A model generated the notes under the pieces. It saw only the letters and a program-made list of their open reading frames with translations, searched no databases and was not told the origin of the DNA. This document shows, piece after piece, positions 1 through 8,072 of a DNA stretch of 64,000 nt. A program made the translations under genes and the position numbers. The DNA comes from an uncultured Oscillospiraceae bacterium. Lineage in GTDB: Bacteria > Bacillota > Clostridia > Oscillospirales > Acutalibacteraceae. Position 1 is the first letter of the stretch. Every line of letters begins with the position of its first letter. The stretch lies in contig UQQR01000002.1 in the NCBI GenBank assembly GCA_900543215.1, positions 62,001 to 126,000 on the forward strand. Direction: 5' to 3'.

Positions 1-751
1 CAAAATATGCGCCTGTAATATCCGCCACGCCGAAAAATTTTTCGGCGCAGTACGCCATTATAAAGCAGAAAGCCATTGCCCACACCGCCACACGGCGGCT
101 TGTCCCGTGATTTATCGAAATTTTCTTAAACAGCTTATATACTATAAAGCCTACAACGAAGGTGAAAACAAAGAACGCAAGTATTTTAAGCACTACGATA
201 CCGGGGTTTACGCTGCTGTCTCCCAGTGCGGAAAGCACACTTAATACCACTATTCCGATTATATCGTCTATAATTGCGGCGGACAGCAGTGTTGCGCCCA
301 CACGGGTTTTAAGCTTGCCCATTTCATTGAGCGTTTCAACCGTTATGCTTACAGAGGTTGCTGCGAAAACTATTCCCACAAACGACGCCTTTATAATGTT
401 CGCGTAAGAAAAGCTGTCCGCAAAGAACAGGTAATAAATGCCGCCGCAGCCGAGTATCGGAACAAAAACGCCTATTACGGCAATAAGACACGCAGTGGGT
501 CCCGTGTGCTTAAGCTCGTTTATATCCGTATCAATGCCCGCTATGAACATAAGCATTATAACGCCGATCTCTGCGGTTTTTACAAGAAAATCCGTCTCGT
601 GCAGTATTCCTATGCCGGACGGCCCCAAAAGTATGCCGGCGAGAAGTGCGCCCACAACCTGCGGCAGATGCACATGCGCCGTTGCGAGACCGAAGATTTT
701 TGTAAAAACAAGAATCAGAGCCAGCGCCAGTAAATATTCGTATGCTCCCAT
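1..751 (-). CDS. Kef-type cation:proton antiporter (CPA2 family), 3' end beyond window
   Basis: Reading the minus strand from the ATG at 751 gives an open frame of 250 codons running off the left edge. The product is almost wholly hydrophobic with many transmembrane helices: it opens with an amphipathic helix, then LPQVVGALLAGILLGPSGIG, then the typical GVIMLMFIAGIDTD and SAAIIDDIIGIVVLSV segments, where the paired Asp residues fit the ion-binding centre of the Na+/H+ exchanger fold. The family exchanges Na+ or K+ for H+ across the cytoplasmic membrane. A GGGGAG ribosome site lies just upstream. It diverges from the GntR operon. Whether it is a Na+ or K+ exchanger, and whether a TrkA-type domain follows, cannot be seen. 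Confidence 0.85.
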   Translation of the reverse strand, partial: MGAYEYLLALALILVFTKIFGLATAHVHLPQVVGALLAGILLGPSGIGILHETDFLVKTAEIGVIMLMFIAGIDTDINELKHTGPTACLIAVIGVFVPILGCGGIYYLFFADSFSYANIIKASFVGIVFAATSVSITVETLNEMGKLKTRVGATLLSAAIIDDIIGIVVLSVLSALGDSSVNPGIVVLKILAFFVFTFVVGFIVYKLFKKISINHGTSRRVAVWAMAFCFIMAYCAEKFFGVADITGAYF

Positions 752-782
752 TTTTAACTCCCCTTTTTAACATCACCATAAC

Positions 783-810
783 ATTATACAGCAAATAATT
801 GTTTTTTCAA
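783..810 (-). promoter_or_regulatory. Promoter of the antiporter gene
   Basis: On the minus strand TTGAAA (805-810) and TATAAT (783-788) are separated by 16 bp, about 30 bp upstream of the ATG. It stands back to back with the gntR promoter. Confidence 0.55.
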
Positions 811-834
811 GGGCGAAAATCACCGAAAAACCTA

Positions 835-863
835 TTGACAAAAGCAGATTTACAGTGTATTAT
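835..863 (+). promoter_or_regulatory. Consensus promoter of the gntR-ABC operon
   Basis: TTGACA at 835-840, exactly 17 bp, then TATTAT at 858-863. The expected transcription start (about 870) falls inside the palindrome that follows, so a bound repressor would block initiation. Confidence 0.85.
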
Positions 864-867
864 TTAC

Positions 868-890
868 CTGTACTATTGTGAATAGTACAG
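868..890 (+). promoter_or_regulatory. Palindromic operator for the GntR-family regulator
   Basis: A perfect inverted repeat: left arm CTGTACTATT (868-877), 3-bp spacer, right arm AATAGTACAG (881-890). It covers the predicted transcription start of the operon whose first gene encodes a GntR/YtrA-type repressor. The family normally binds such palindromes and represses its own operon; autoregulation here is inferred from position. Confidence 0.8.
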
Positions 891-914
891 TAAACCCGAA
901 AAGTGAGGTGCGGT

Positions 915-1286
915 ATGCTTGAATTGAATTTTAAAAGCGGCGTTCCCATTTGCGACCAGATAGTAAACGGTTTTATAAGAATGAAGGCGCTCGGTCTTGT
1001 GGAAAGCGGAGAGCAGATGCCCTCTGTAAGACAGCTTGCGGTGGAGCTGAGCGTGAACCCCAATACCATACAAAAGGCATATCAGATGCTTGAAAGCAAC
1101 GGTATAATTTATTCGGTAAAGGGAAAAGGCTCGTTTATTTCAAGTGACGCCGCGGCGGATATTGCGGTAATAAAATCCGCAAAAAAGGATTTCCGCAGGG
1201 CGGCGGTCTCGGCTAAGGAGCTGGGACTTAAAAGGGACGAGCTGATAGAGATTATTGACGAAGTTTGCACAGAGGAGGACCGTTAA
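915..1286 (+). CDS. GntR-family transcriptional regulator (YtrA type)
   Basis: The product is 123 residues. Residues 1-75 form a GntR winged helix-turn-helix, with LVESGEQMPSVRQLAVEL followed by VNPNTIQKAYQMLE, the recognition-helix region. The short C-terminal helical tail lacks a ligand-binding FCD or UTRA domain, as in the YtrA subgroup, which usually represses an adjacent ABC transporter and responds to cell-envelope stress. The ATG at 915 is preferred over the GTG at 903 because GTGAGGTG at 903-910 is a good ribosome site for it. The stop is 1 bp before the ATPase gene. A perfect palindrome sits at the promoter, which suggests autorepression. The inducing signal is unknown. Confidence 0.9.
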   Translation: MLELNFKSGVPICDQIVNGFIRMKALGLVESGEQMPSVRQLAVELSVNPNTIQKAYQMLESNGIIYSVKGKGSFISSDAAADIAVIKSAKKDFRRAAVSAKELGLKRDELIEIIDEVCTEEDR

Positions 1287-1287
1287 A

Positions 1288-2187
1288 ATGATAGAAGCAA
1301 AACAGCTTACAAAGGTTTTTGACGGCAAAAAAGCTCTTGATTCCGTTGATCTTAAAATAGGCGAAGGCTCTATATACGGTCTTGTAGGCTCAAACGGCTC
1401 GGGTAAATCCACGCTTTTGCGGCTTATATCGGGAGTATATATGCCCGACGGCGGCGAGATATCGGTTGACGGCGAGCCGGTTTTCAATAATGTGGGAATA
1501 AAATCCCGTATCGCCTATCTCGGTGATACGCCGTATTTTCTCCCCGGAGCTACGATAAACGAAACGGCAAAATTCTGCCGCCGTATGTATCCCGCGTTCG
1601 ACAATGCGCTTTTTAACAGACTTATAGAGATATTTCCGCTTGATTATAAGGCGAGAATTGCCACAATGTCAAAGGGTATGCAGCGGCAGGCGGCGCTTAT
1701 AACCGCAGTTTCGGTCTCGCCGAAATACCTTTTGCTTGACGAGGCGTTTGACGGTCTTGATGTCGTAATGCGCAAAACGCTCAAGGGAATACTGATAGAG
1801 GGAGCGGAAAACCGTGCTATGACCACGGTCATAGCCTCGCACAATGTAAGAGAGCTTGAGGATCTGTGCGACTGCGTGGGACTTGTCCATAACGGACGGA
1901 TACTGTTTAATGACGAGGTGGGGAACCTGCTCGGCAGACTGCACAAGCTTCAGGCGGCGTTCTCAAGGGTGCCGGAGCTTACCGCGTTTTCGGGACTTGA
2001 TGTTTTAAAGACAGAGAGGAGCGGCTCGCTTGTCCGTATGATAGTAAGAGGCGATGAAGAGGAGATTTTAAGCTATGTAAATCGCCTGTCGCCTATATTT
2101 TCGGAGTGCGTGGAACCGTCTCTTGAGGAAATTTTTGTGTACGAGTTGGAGGTGAACGGTTATGACTCAAAAAACATTACCGAATAA
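1288..2187 (+). CDS. ABC transporter ATP-binding protein
   Basis: This 299-residue nucleotide-binding subunit has, in order, a Walker A (GLVGSNGSGKST, about residues 34-45), a degenerate signature MSKGMQRQA, a Walker B YLLLDEAFDGLD and the switch His in VIASHNVREL. The roughly 80-residue C-terminal extension is typical of ATPases paired with large YtrC/ABC-2-like permeases. It powers the permease encoded immediately downstream. The ATG at 1288 follows a GAGGAGG ribosome site; the longer frame from 1255 lacks one. Its 3' end overlaps the permease start by 26 bp, implying translational coupling. The substrate cannot be read from the sequence; the GntR-YtrA context favours export or detoxification of an envelope-active compound. 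Confidence 0.9.
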   Translation: MIEAKQLTKVFDGKKALDSVDLKIGEGSIYGLVGSNGSGKSTLLRLISGVYMPDGGEISVDGEPVFNNVGIKSRIAYLGDTPYFLPGATINETAKFCRRMYPAFDNALFNRLIEIFPLDYKARIATMSKGMQRQAALITAVSVSPKYLLLDEAFDGLDVVMRKTLKGILIEGAENRAMTTVIASHNVRELEDLCDCVGLVHNGRILFNDEVGNLLGRLHKLQAAFSRVPELTAFSGLDVLKTERSGSLVRMIVRGDEEEILSYVNRLSPIFSECVEPSLEEIFVYELEVNGYDSKNITE

Positions 2188-3880
2188 ATTTCATCCCGCA
2201 ATCAATCTGTACCGTCTTTCGGTTAAGCGGACGGCGGGGCTTACGGTGCTTATAACCGTCTTTTCACTGCTTTTCTGCCCCGGATATGTGCTTATGATGA
2301 TAAACAGCGAGCTTAAATATCAGGTAAACACATTAAACGCTGCGGCAAAAACGGTTGATTTTGCGGATATGTGTCCCGGAATTATATTTTTCACAGCTGC
2401 GGCAAGCACCGCAATCGCCGTTTTATATCTTTTTATAAACTTTTCGTTCCTTTACGGCAGAAGCTCAAGCGATTTCTTCCATTCACTTCCCGTAAAAAGG
2501 GGAGGACTGCTGTTTTCAAGATTTTTCGCAAGCGTTGTTCCCGTATTGATACCCATAACCCTCGTTTATATTTCCATGGGATTTATAACCGCAATGAAAA
2601 GTGTAAACGGCAATATCAAAACGGTGATTTTCGGCTTTATTGCCAATGTGCTTATAACCGTTATGTGCTGTGCGTTCTCGCTTATATTTATAGTGTGCGC
2701 CGGCAGTATTTTCGATTTGATAATTTCGTTTTTCACCTTTAACTTAGGCATTATAATGGTTCAGCTTATAAATGCGTCGCTTTGCGGCGGCTTCCTTTTC
2801 GGTTTCCCGTCCGTAAGCTTTGGTAAGCTGTTTTCCGTTTCGTCGCCGTTTTATTATGCGTTTTCGGGGCTTATGCGCTTTGTGACGAATTTTTCACCTC
2901 AAAGGGCTATGCTGTGGTATGCGGTAAAGCTTACAGCGGTAACGGCGGTTTCGCTTGTTGCGGCGTCTTTGCTTTATAACCGCCGCCGCAGTGAAAAAAG
3001 CGGAGTATCCTATGCTTACAGATTTATATATGTGATTTGCGGACTTACGGTCGGTTTTATAGGCGCTTACGGTTTGGGCTTTTTGTTCGCCGACGGCGAA
3101 TATAACGCCGTGTACTGGATATTTGCCGTAATAGGTGCGCTCCTTGCGGCTGTAACCTTCGGCGCAATAAACGACAGAGGCTTTAAGACCGTTAAAAAAT
3201 CACTTGTTATCGGCGGCAGTTCCTTTGCGGCAATGGTGCTTGCGGTGGTGATTTTAAGCACAGGTCTGTTTGGGTATTCAAAACGGATTCCCGATGCCGA
3301 AAGCGTAGAAAAAGCATATGTTTCAACGATTTCCGGTGAAGAAATCGAGCTTGACGGCTGCCAAAATGTACTTAAGCTGCACGAAAGCCTGATTAAAAAC
3401 GGTTACAAAAAGGAAAACATAGACAGATATATAGACATTGAGTACAAGTTGAAAAACGGAGGAAGCTTAAAGCGTCGATACGGTATAAATTACGACGATA
3501 ACCTGAACGCCTTGCTTTCGCTTTACAAAAGCGACGAATACGCCAAGGGACTTAAAAAAGCGTTTGACAGTAAAAACCTTAAGCATATAAATGTTTACTA
3601 CTATGAAACCGACAGCGATAATACGCTGTCGGCTCAGATAACCCCTGCCGAGCTGGAACTTGTGATCGACGCTTATGTAAAGGACTTAAAGAACGCCTCC
3701 GGCGGTGCCGTAACGGGCAACAATTCGGAGCTTTTTGAAATAAATGCCGTTGACAAAAGGACCGGCGGACATATTTATTATCAGCTAAATATTGAAAAGG
3801 GCTTTAAAAATACGCTTAATACGGTAAATTCGTTAAGACTCGGCGAACGCGGCGACAGCGAGGAAGAAATATATCAGTAA
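2162..3880 (+). CDS. ABC transporter permease, ABC-2/YtrC-like
   Basis: The 572-residue membrane protein has about six transmembrane helices in residues 20-290 and two more near 290-390. After that comes a soluble, charged C-terminal part (about 390-572) that probably lies outside the membrane. The pattern fits permeases of the YtrC/YtrD group working with the ATPase next door. Translation starts at the ATG at 2162, inside the end of the ATPase gene, after GGAGGTG. It is the last gene of the gntR operon and a weak hairpin follows. No catalytic motif is visible in the C-terminal region; it may act in substrate sensing, but that is speculation. Confidence 0.8.
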   Translation: MTQKTLPNKFHPAINLYRLSVKRTAGLTVLITVFSLLFCPGYVLMMINSELKYQVNTLNAAAKTVDFADMCPGIIFFTAAASTAIAVLYLFINFSFLYGRSSSDFFHSLPVKRGGLLFSRFFASVVPVLIPITLVYISMGFITAMKSVNGNIKTVIFGFIANVLITVMCCAFSLIFIVCAGSIFDLIISFFTFNLGIIMVQLINASLCGGFLFGFPSVSFGKLFSVSSPFYYAFSGLMRFVTNFSPQRAMLWYAVKLTAVTAVSLVAASLLYNRRRSEKSGVSYAYRFIYVICGLTVGFIGAYGLGFLFADGEYNAVYWIFAVIGALLAAVTFGAINDRGFKTVKKSLVIGGSSFAAMVLAVVILSTGLFGYSKRIPDAESVEKAYVSTISGEEIELDGCQNVLKLHESLIKNGYKKENIDRYIDIEYKLKNGGSLKRRYGINYDDNLNALLSLYKSDEYAKGLKKAFDSKNLKHINVYYYETDSDNTLSAQITPAELELVIDAYVKDLKNASGGAVTGNNSELFEINAVDKRTGGHIYYQLNIEKGFKNTLNTVNSLRLGERGDSEEEIYQ

Positions 3881-3884
3881 CAAT

Positions 3885-3917
3885 ACGGCAGTTTGCGTTA
3901 TGGCAGACTGCCTTTTC
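3885..3917 (+). terminator. Weak terminator after the gntR-ABC operon
   Basis: GGCAGT (3887-3892) pairs with ACTGCC (3907-3912) across a 14-nt loop and is followed by TTTT. The stem is short, so termination may be partial. Confidence 0.5.
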
Positions 3918-3924
3918 CGTTATA

Positions 3925-3953
3925 TTGACAAAAAACCTTCAATTTAATATAAT
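3925..3953 (+). promoter_or_regulatory. Perfect consensus promoter of the GH25 muramidase gene
   Basis: TTGACA (3925-3930), 17 bp, TATAAT (3948-3953). The predicted start near 3960 gives a leader of only about 18 nt that consists almost entirely of the AAAAGGAGG ribosome site. Confidence 0.9.
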
Positions 3954-3977
3954 AAACGGGAAAAGGAGGCGGTTGTT

Positions 3978-5615
3978 ATAAAAAGAATAAGAAGGTATAT
4001 AAGTCTTGTTGCGGCGCTGTTGCTTGCGTTTTCCGTTTGCGCATGCAAAAAGGGTACAAATGAGCGGACAAGCAGTTTGGCACTGTCGGAAAATTTAACC
4101 GCCGAGGATTCGCAGGACCCCGAAAATACCGAGCTTGTCGGTGAGTCGGGCGCCGAGGTTGAAATAAAAGAGCCTATTGTAAAAGAGGGCAAGGCAAACG
4201 GAATAGATGTTTCAAAATGGCAGGGCAAAATAGACTGGAAAGCCGTTAAAGCCGCAGGTATAGACTTTGCCGTTATAAGAATAGGCTTCAGGGGCGAAAA
4301 CGGACAGATATACAAGGACAGCTACGCCGACTTTAATATTCAGCAGGCTCAAAAGGCAGGAGTACTTGTAGGTGTGTATTTTTTTTCTACCGCCGCAAAC
4401 AGGAATGAGGCACAGGAGGAAGCAAAATGGACCGTAAACGCTATAGAGGGGTATGCAATTTCCTACCCCGTTGTGTATGACTGCGAGGGCTTTTTAAGCC
4501 ATGAAAGCCGAATGTACGGGCTTACAAGCAAGGACAGAACCGACAATGCGATAAGCTTTTTAAAAATTATTGCGGACAACGGCTATGAGGGTATGCTGTA
4601 TTCCGCTAAAACCGAGCTCGAAGGCTCGAAATGCTGGGAAACAGACAGGCTTGAGAGCGTATGTAAAATATGGGTTGCCCGTTACCCCGATAAGCCGTAT
4701 CCCGATACCGCTCATCCCGATTATACCGGTAAATATGATATGTGGCAGTACACGGACAACGGCAGAATAAACGGAATATCGGGAAATGTAGATATGTCTG
4801 TCTCGTATTTCATAAGGGAAAAAGCGTCTCCCAAAAACGCAAAAGCTAATATCGAGAATGCGGCGGCTCCTGCCGAAAAGGACAATGTCTATACAGCGGC
4901 TTCGGATGAAGTGACCGCAAAAATAGAGGTTAATTTAAGAAGATCTGCCTCGGTAAAAGCGGAAATTGCGGGTGTGCTTAAAAACGGTGAATTTTTAAAG
5001 CGCACGGGTATAGGCAGTAACGGTTGGTCGCGCCTTGAGTATAACGGTACGCAGGTATACGCTATCACAAGCTATCTTACGGCGGACAGAAATTACAGCG
5101 CGCCCGTGACCGAGAACGACGGCTTTTCTCCCGCGGACGGTCAGCTTACCGCAAAGGATGAAACCAACCTGCGCGCCGAGCCGTCAACCTCGGCGGAGCT
5201 TGTCGCAACTATTAAAAACGGCGAGTTTTTAACAAGAACGGGTGAAAATAAAAACGGCTGGACCCGTCTTTTGTATAACGGCAGGGTGGTTTACGCAAAA
5301 ACAAATTTGCTTACAGACAAGGTAAAGGAGCCGGCGGCTTCGAGCAGTACATTGCCGGAGGACGGCTTTACACCTGCCGACGGAAAATTTACCGCAAAGG
5401 AAAAAACCAACTTAAGAACCGCACCGTCCACAAACGGTTCAGAGGTGGTATACACGCTCGCTTTCGGCGAATTTGCCGAAAGAACGGGATATAATACGCA
5501 GAGCGGCTGGACGCGGCTTGTTTATTCCGGTCAGACGGTATATGCGGTGACAAGCTTTCTTATATCCGAATCGGACTATAATGTCATTTTGCAAAGTCAA
5601 AGCAGCGAAAATTAA
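3978..5615 (+). CDS. Secreted GH25 muramidase with three SH3 repeats; apparent AUA start
   Basis: The catalytic domain (about residues 75-275) has the GH25 hallmarks NGIDVSKWQGKIDW, FAVIRIGF, YPVVYDCEG and GISGNVDMS; such enzymes cut the MurNAc-GlcNAc bond of peptidoglycan. Three bacterial SH3 repeats follow, each with a TAK..NLR and NGW(S/T)RL pattern, likely binding cell wall. The N terminus looks like a lipoprotein signal: a KRIRR charge cluster, a hydrophobic core, then VCAC with Cys23 as the lipidated residue. No ATG, GTG or TTG lies in frame between the stop at 3945 and a TTG at 4020, which would delete most of the signal. The codon 8 nt after the ribosome site is ATA (3978), taken here as the start. 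A substituted ATG or a sequencing error is the alternative. Confidence 0.85.
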   Translation: MKRIRRYISLVAALLLAFSVCACKKGTNERTSSLALSENLTAEDSQDPENTELVGESGAEVEIKEPIVKEGKANGIDVSKWQGKIDWKAVKAAGIDFAVIRIGFRGENGQIYKDSYADFNIQQAQKAGVLVGVYFFSTAANRNEAQEEAKWTVNAIEGYAISYPVVYDCEGFLSHESRMYGLTSKDRTDNAISFLKIIADNGYEGMLYSAKTELEGSKCWETDRLESVCKIWVARYPDKPYPDTAHPDYTGKYDMWQYTDNGRINGISGNVDMSVSYFIREKASPKNAKANIENAAAPAEKDNVYTAASDEVTAKIEVNLRRSASVKAEIAGVLKNGEFLKRTGIGSNGWSRLEYNGTQVYAITSYLTADRNYSAPVTENDGFSPADGQLTAKDETNLRAEPSTSAELVATIKNGEFLTRTGENKNGWTRLLYNGRVVYAKTNLLTDKVKEPAASSSTLPEDGFTPADGKFTAKEKTNLRTAPSTNGSEVVYTLAFGEFAERTGYNTQSGWTRLVYSGQTVYAVTSFLISESDYNVILQSQSSEN

Positions 5616-5624
5616 AAAAAGTGC

Positions 5625-5653
5625 TTGACAAACAGGAAGTCTTGCATTATAAT
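5625..5653 (+). promoter_or_regulatory. Perfect consensus promoter of rplJ-rplL
   Basis: TTGACA (5625-5630), 17 bp, TATAAT (5648-5653), 150 bp upstream of rplJ. Transcription would start near 5660, at the beginning of the folded L10 leader. Confidence 0.9.
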
Positions 5654-5660
5654 CACAGTG

Positions 5661-5780
5661 TTGCAATCCAAAGACAGCAGGTGGCAATAATTGCCGTAAG
5701 CTTAACGCCTGCCGAGGTAGCGCTTAAATAATTTGTTTATTTATGCCCGTCCTATGTCTTTGGACGGGCTTTATTTTTGA
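5661..5780 (+). ncRNA. Ribosomal protein L10 leader with transcription attenuator
   Basis: The region has the form of the known L10 leader, where L10(L12)4 binds its own mRNA. CCAAAGACA (5668-5676) can pair perfectly with TGTCTTTGG (5755-5763), closing the leader. The competing terminator pairs GCCCGTCC (5745-5752) with GGACGGGC (5762-5769) and is followed by a T-rich tract. The two structures share bases 5762-5763 and loop 5755-5761, so they exclude each other. The internal AGCAGGTGGCAA and CGCCTGCCGAGGTAG segments form the expected protein-binding helices. Mechanism is known for the family; the exact fold here was worked out by eye. Confidence 0.85.
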
Positions 5781-5803
5781 TTTGACTACGGAGGTGAAAC
5801 ATA

Positions 5804-6313
5804 ATGCCGAACGCAGCAGTTTTAGAAAAAAAGCAACAGCAGGTTGCAGAGCTTAAGGAAAAGATCGCGGCGTCTGTTACAGGCGTAATCGTTGATTACA
5901 AGGGTATCACCGTTGCCGATGATACAGCGCTCCGTAAGGAATTGCGTGAAAACGGGGTTGAATACTTCGTTGTTAAAAACACAATTTTAAGCCGTGCAGT
6001 TGACGGTACAGAGCTTGAGGAAATTAAGTCTGTTCTTGAGGGAACAACCGCTATTGCCCTTTCAAAAGAGGATTACACCGCAGCAGCAAGAATACTTTGC
6101 AAGTTTGCCGAGGGTCACGAGAACTTCAAGATCAAATCCGGCTTCTTAGACGGTAAGGTAGCAGACAACGCAACCATCACCGCTCTCGCAAAGCTTCCGA
6201 GCAAGGAGGTTCTCCTCGCAACCGTATGCAACGTGCTTCAGGCTCCTATCGCGGCCTTTGCCCGTGCAGTACAGGCTATCGTCGATAAAGACGGCTCCGC
6301 AGACGCGGAATAA
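5804..6313 (+). CDS. rplJ: 50S ribosomal protein L10
   Basis: This 169-residue protein matches L10 in length and sequence: an N-terminal globular domain with VTGVIVDYKGITVADDTALR and YFVVKNTILSRA, ending in a helical tail that carries the L7/L12 dimers of the ribosomal stalk. The ATG at 5804 follows a GGAGGTG ribosome site. It is the first gene of a two-gene operon with rplL (40 bp downstream) behind the L10 leader. Neither rplK-rplA nor rpoB adjoins it; a muramidase gene lies upstream and an alcohol dehydrogenase downstream, so the usual rplKAJL-rpoBC cluster is broken up here. Confidence 0.97.
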   Translation: MPNAAVLEKKQQQVAELKEKIAASVTGVIVDYKGITVADDTALRKELRENGVEYFVVKNTILSRAVDGTELEEIKSVLEGTTAIALSKEDYTAAARILCKFAEGHENFKIKSGFLDGKVADNATITALAKLPSKEVLLATVCNVLQAPIAAFARAVQAIVDKDGSADAE

Positions 6314-6352
6314 TTAAGAATTAAAACAATAAATTAAATGGAGGAAATTAAA

Positions 6353-6730
6353 ATGGCATCTGAGAAAATCACAGCTATGATTGAAGAGATAAAAACTCTT
6401 ACCGTTCTTGAGCTTTCAGAGCTCGTAAAAGCAGTAGAAGAGGAGTTCGGCGTATCCGCAACAGCTGCGGTAGCAGTAGCAGCTCCGGCAGCAGGCGGCG
6501 CAGCAGCGGCTGAAGAAAAGACCGAGTTCAACGTTGTCCTCAAAGAGGCTGGCGCTGAGAAGATTAAGGTTATTAAGGCTGTTCGTGAAATCACAGGTCT
6601 CGGCCTTGCTGAGGCTAAGGCTATCGTTGACGGCGCTCCGAAGACTCTTAAAGAGGCTGTTGCTAAGGAAGAGGCTGAGGAAATCAAGGCTAAGCTTACC
6701 GAGGTTGGCGCTACTGTTGAGCTTGCTTAA
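6353..6730 (+). CDS. rplL: 50S ribosomal protein L7/L12
   Basis: The 125-residue product has the N-terminal dimerisation helices (MIEEIKTLTVLELSELVKAVEEEF), an alanine-rich hinge (about residues 40-57) and the C-terminal factor-binding domain with EKIKVIKAVREITGLGLAEAK and the final ATVELA. It forms the flexible stalk that recruits translation GTPases. The ATG at 6353 is chosen over the one at 6338, since the bases from 6338 (ATGGAGGAA) are the ribosome site. It follows rplJ and ends in a very strong terminator, so the operon stops here. Confidence 0.97.
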   Translation: MASEKITAMIEEIKTLTVLELSELVKAVEEEFGVSATAAVAVAAPAAGGAAAAEEKTEFNVVLKEAGAEKIKVIKAVREITGLGLAEAKAIVDGAPKTLKEAVAKEEAEEIKAKLTEVGATVELA

Positions 6731-6749
6731 TTGTAAGTATTCAAATTTT

Positions 6750-6784
6750 ATCCGAGTTCCGTGTAGGAACTCGGATTTTTTTAT
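6750..6784 (+). terminator. Terminator of rplJ-rplL
   Basis: A perfect 11-bp stem (ATCCGAGTTCC at 6750-6760 with 6766-6776), 5-nt loop, then a run of T. Confidence 0.95.
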
Positions 6785-6793
6785 TTCACCGTA

Positions 6794-6822
6794 TTTACAA
6801 GCATAAAAAACAGTGTTAGAAT
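6794..6822 (+). promoter_or_regulatory. Probable promoter of the alcohol dehydrogenase gene
   Basis: TTTACA (6794-6799), 17 bp, TAGAAT (6817-6822), about 58 bp before the ATG at 6880. Confidence 0.6.
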
Positions 6823-6879
6823 AAGGATAATGACGGTGCGTCAGGATAGTATCATTCTTTTTTCTAAGGAGGAAATATT

Positions 6880-8052
6880 ATGCTTGGAAATTTTGTTTAT
6901 TGTAATCCCACAAAGCTTTATTTCGGAGACAATTCTCTTGATTGTCTTAATGAAGAACTGCTGAAATACGGCAAGAATGTAGTGCTTGTGTACGGCGGCG
7001 GCTCAATAAAAAAGAACGGTATTTACGACGCTGTTACTGAAATTTTAAAATCAAACGGCAAAAATGTTGCCGAAATATCGGGCGTAATGCCTAACCCCAC
7101 ACTCAAAAAGCTTTATGAGGGCGTGGAAATCGCGAGGAAGCACGGCGCGGAATTTATTTTGGCGGTAGGCGGCGGTTCCGTCTGTGATTATTCAAAAGCG
7201 CTTTCGGTTTCCGTTCATTGCAAGGAGGACCCGTGGGAAAAGTATTATGTTCGTTTTGAGGAACCCGATTGCGAGATTTTGCCGGTAGGCTGTGTGCTTA
7301 CAATGGTCGGAACAGGCTCCGAAATGAACGCAGGCTCGGTTATTACAAATAAGAAAACAAAGCAAAAGATAGGCCATGTTTTCGCGGGCGAAAAAGTTAT
7401 GCCGAGGTTTTCGGTATTAAATCCGAAGTACACGCTTACTCTGCCGCATTATCAGATGGTTGCAGGTATATACGATATTTTCAATCATATCTGCGAGCAG
7501 TATTTTTCGGGCGAGGACGACAACACAAGCGACTATATAAGCGAGGGACTCATGCGTTCGCTTATACATTCAAGCCGCATAGCAAATAAGGATCCGCAGA
7601 ATTACGAGACAAGAAGCAACATTATGTGGACCGCCACATGGGCGCTCAATACCCTTGTTTCAAGGGGAAAGGATACGGACTGGATGGTTCATATGCTGGG
7701 TCAGGCGGTCGGCGGATATACAAACGCCACGCACGGTATGACGCTTTCGGCGGTATCTATTGCGTATTACCGCTATATTATGCCTTACGGAATTAAAAAG
7801 TTCAGGCGTTTTGCGGAAAATGTGTGGGGAATTGATACTAAGGGTATGACGGACGAGCAGGCAGCAAACGAGGGACTTGCGGCAATGGAGAACTGGATGA
7901 GGGAGTTGGGTCTTGCGATGAACCTGTCCGAGCTTGGCGTTACAGAGGATATGGTCGAGGGTATAGCCGATGTAACCGTACATCTTACAGGCGGTTATAA
8001 GGACCTTACAAGAGCGGAAATTATAGAAATATTCAAGAAAAGCTTGGCTTAA
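6880..8052 (+). CDS. Iron-containing alcohol dehydrogenase (butanol dehydrogenase type)
   Basis: This 390-residue enzyme belongs to the group III metal-dependent alcohol dehydrogenases, in the NAD(P)H-dependent BdhA/YqhD branch. GGGS at 97-100 is the nucleotide-binding loop. The probable iron ligands are Asp199 and His203 in GIYDIFNHICEQ, His271 in WMVHMLGQ, and His285 in ATHGMTLSA. It reduces aldehydes to alcohols or the reverse, typically to regenerate NAD(P)+ in fermentation or to detoxify aldehydes. AAGGAGG precedes the ATG. A flavodoxin-like gene follows after 20 bp, suggesting a joint redox role. Physiological substrate and cofactor preference cannot be set from sequence. Confidence 0.92.
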   Translation: MLGNFVYCNPTKLYFGDNSLDCLNEELLKYGKNVVLVYGGGSIKKNGIYDAVTEILKSNGKNVAEISGVMPNPTLKKLYEGVEIARKHGAEFILAVGGGSVCDYSKALSVSVHCKEDPWEKYYVRFEEPDCEILPVGCVLTMVGTGSEMNAGSVITNKKTKQKIGHVFAGEKVMPRFSVLNPKYTLTLPHYQMVAGIYDIFNHICEQYFSGEDDNTSDYISEGLMRSLIHSSRIANKDPQNYETRSNIMWTATWALNTLVSRGKDTDWMVHMLGQAVGGYTNATHGMTLSAVSIAYYRYIMPYGIKKFRRFAENVWGIDTKGMTDEQAANEGLAAMENWMRELGLAMNLSELGVTEDMVEGIADVTVHLTGGYKDLTRAEIIEIFKKSLA

Positions 8053-8072
8053 AATATTTATGGGGATGCGTT

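Noticed and set aside
162..770. Plus-strand frames near the left edge
   Set aside because: The minus strand encodes a convincing Kef-type antiporter across the same bases; the plus frames have no family resemblance.
6338..6352. Earlier ATG for rplL
   Set aside because: These bases hold the ribosome site (GGAGG) for the ATG at 6353, which gives the standard L7/L12 N terminus.
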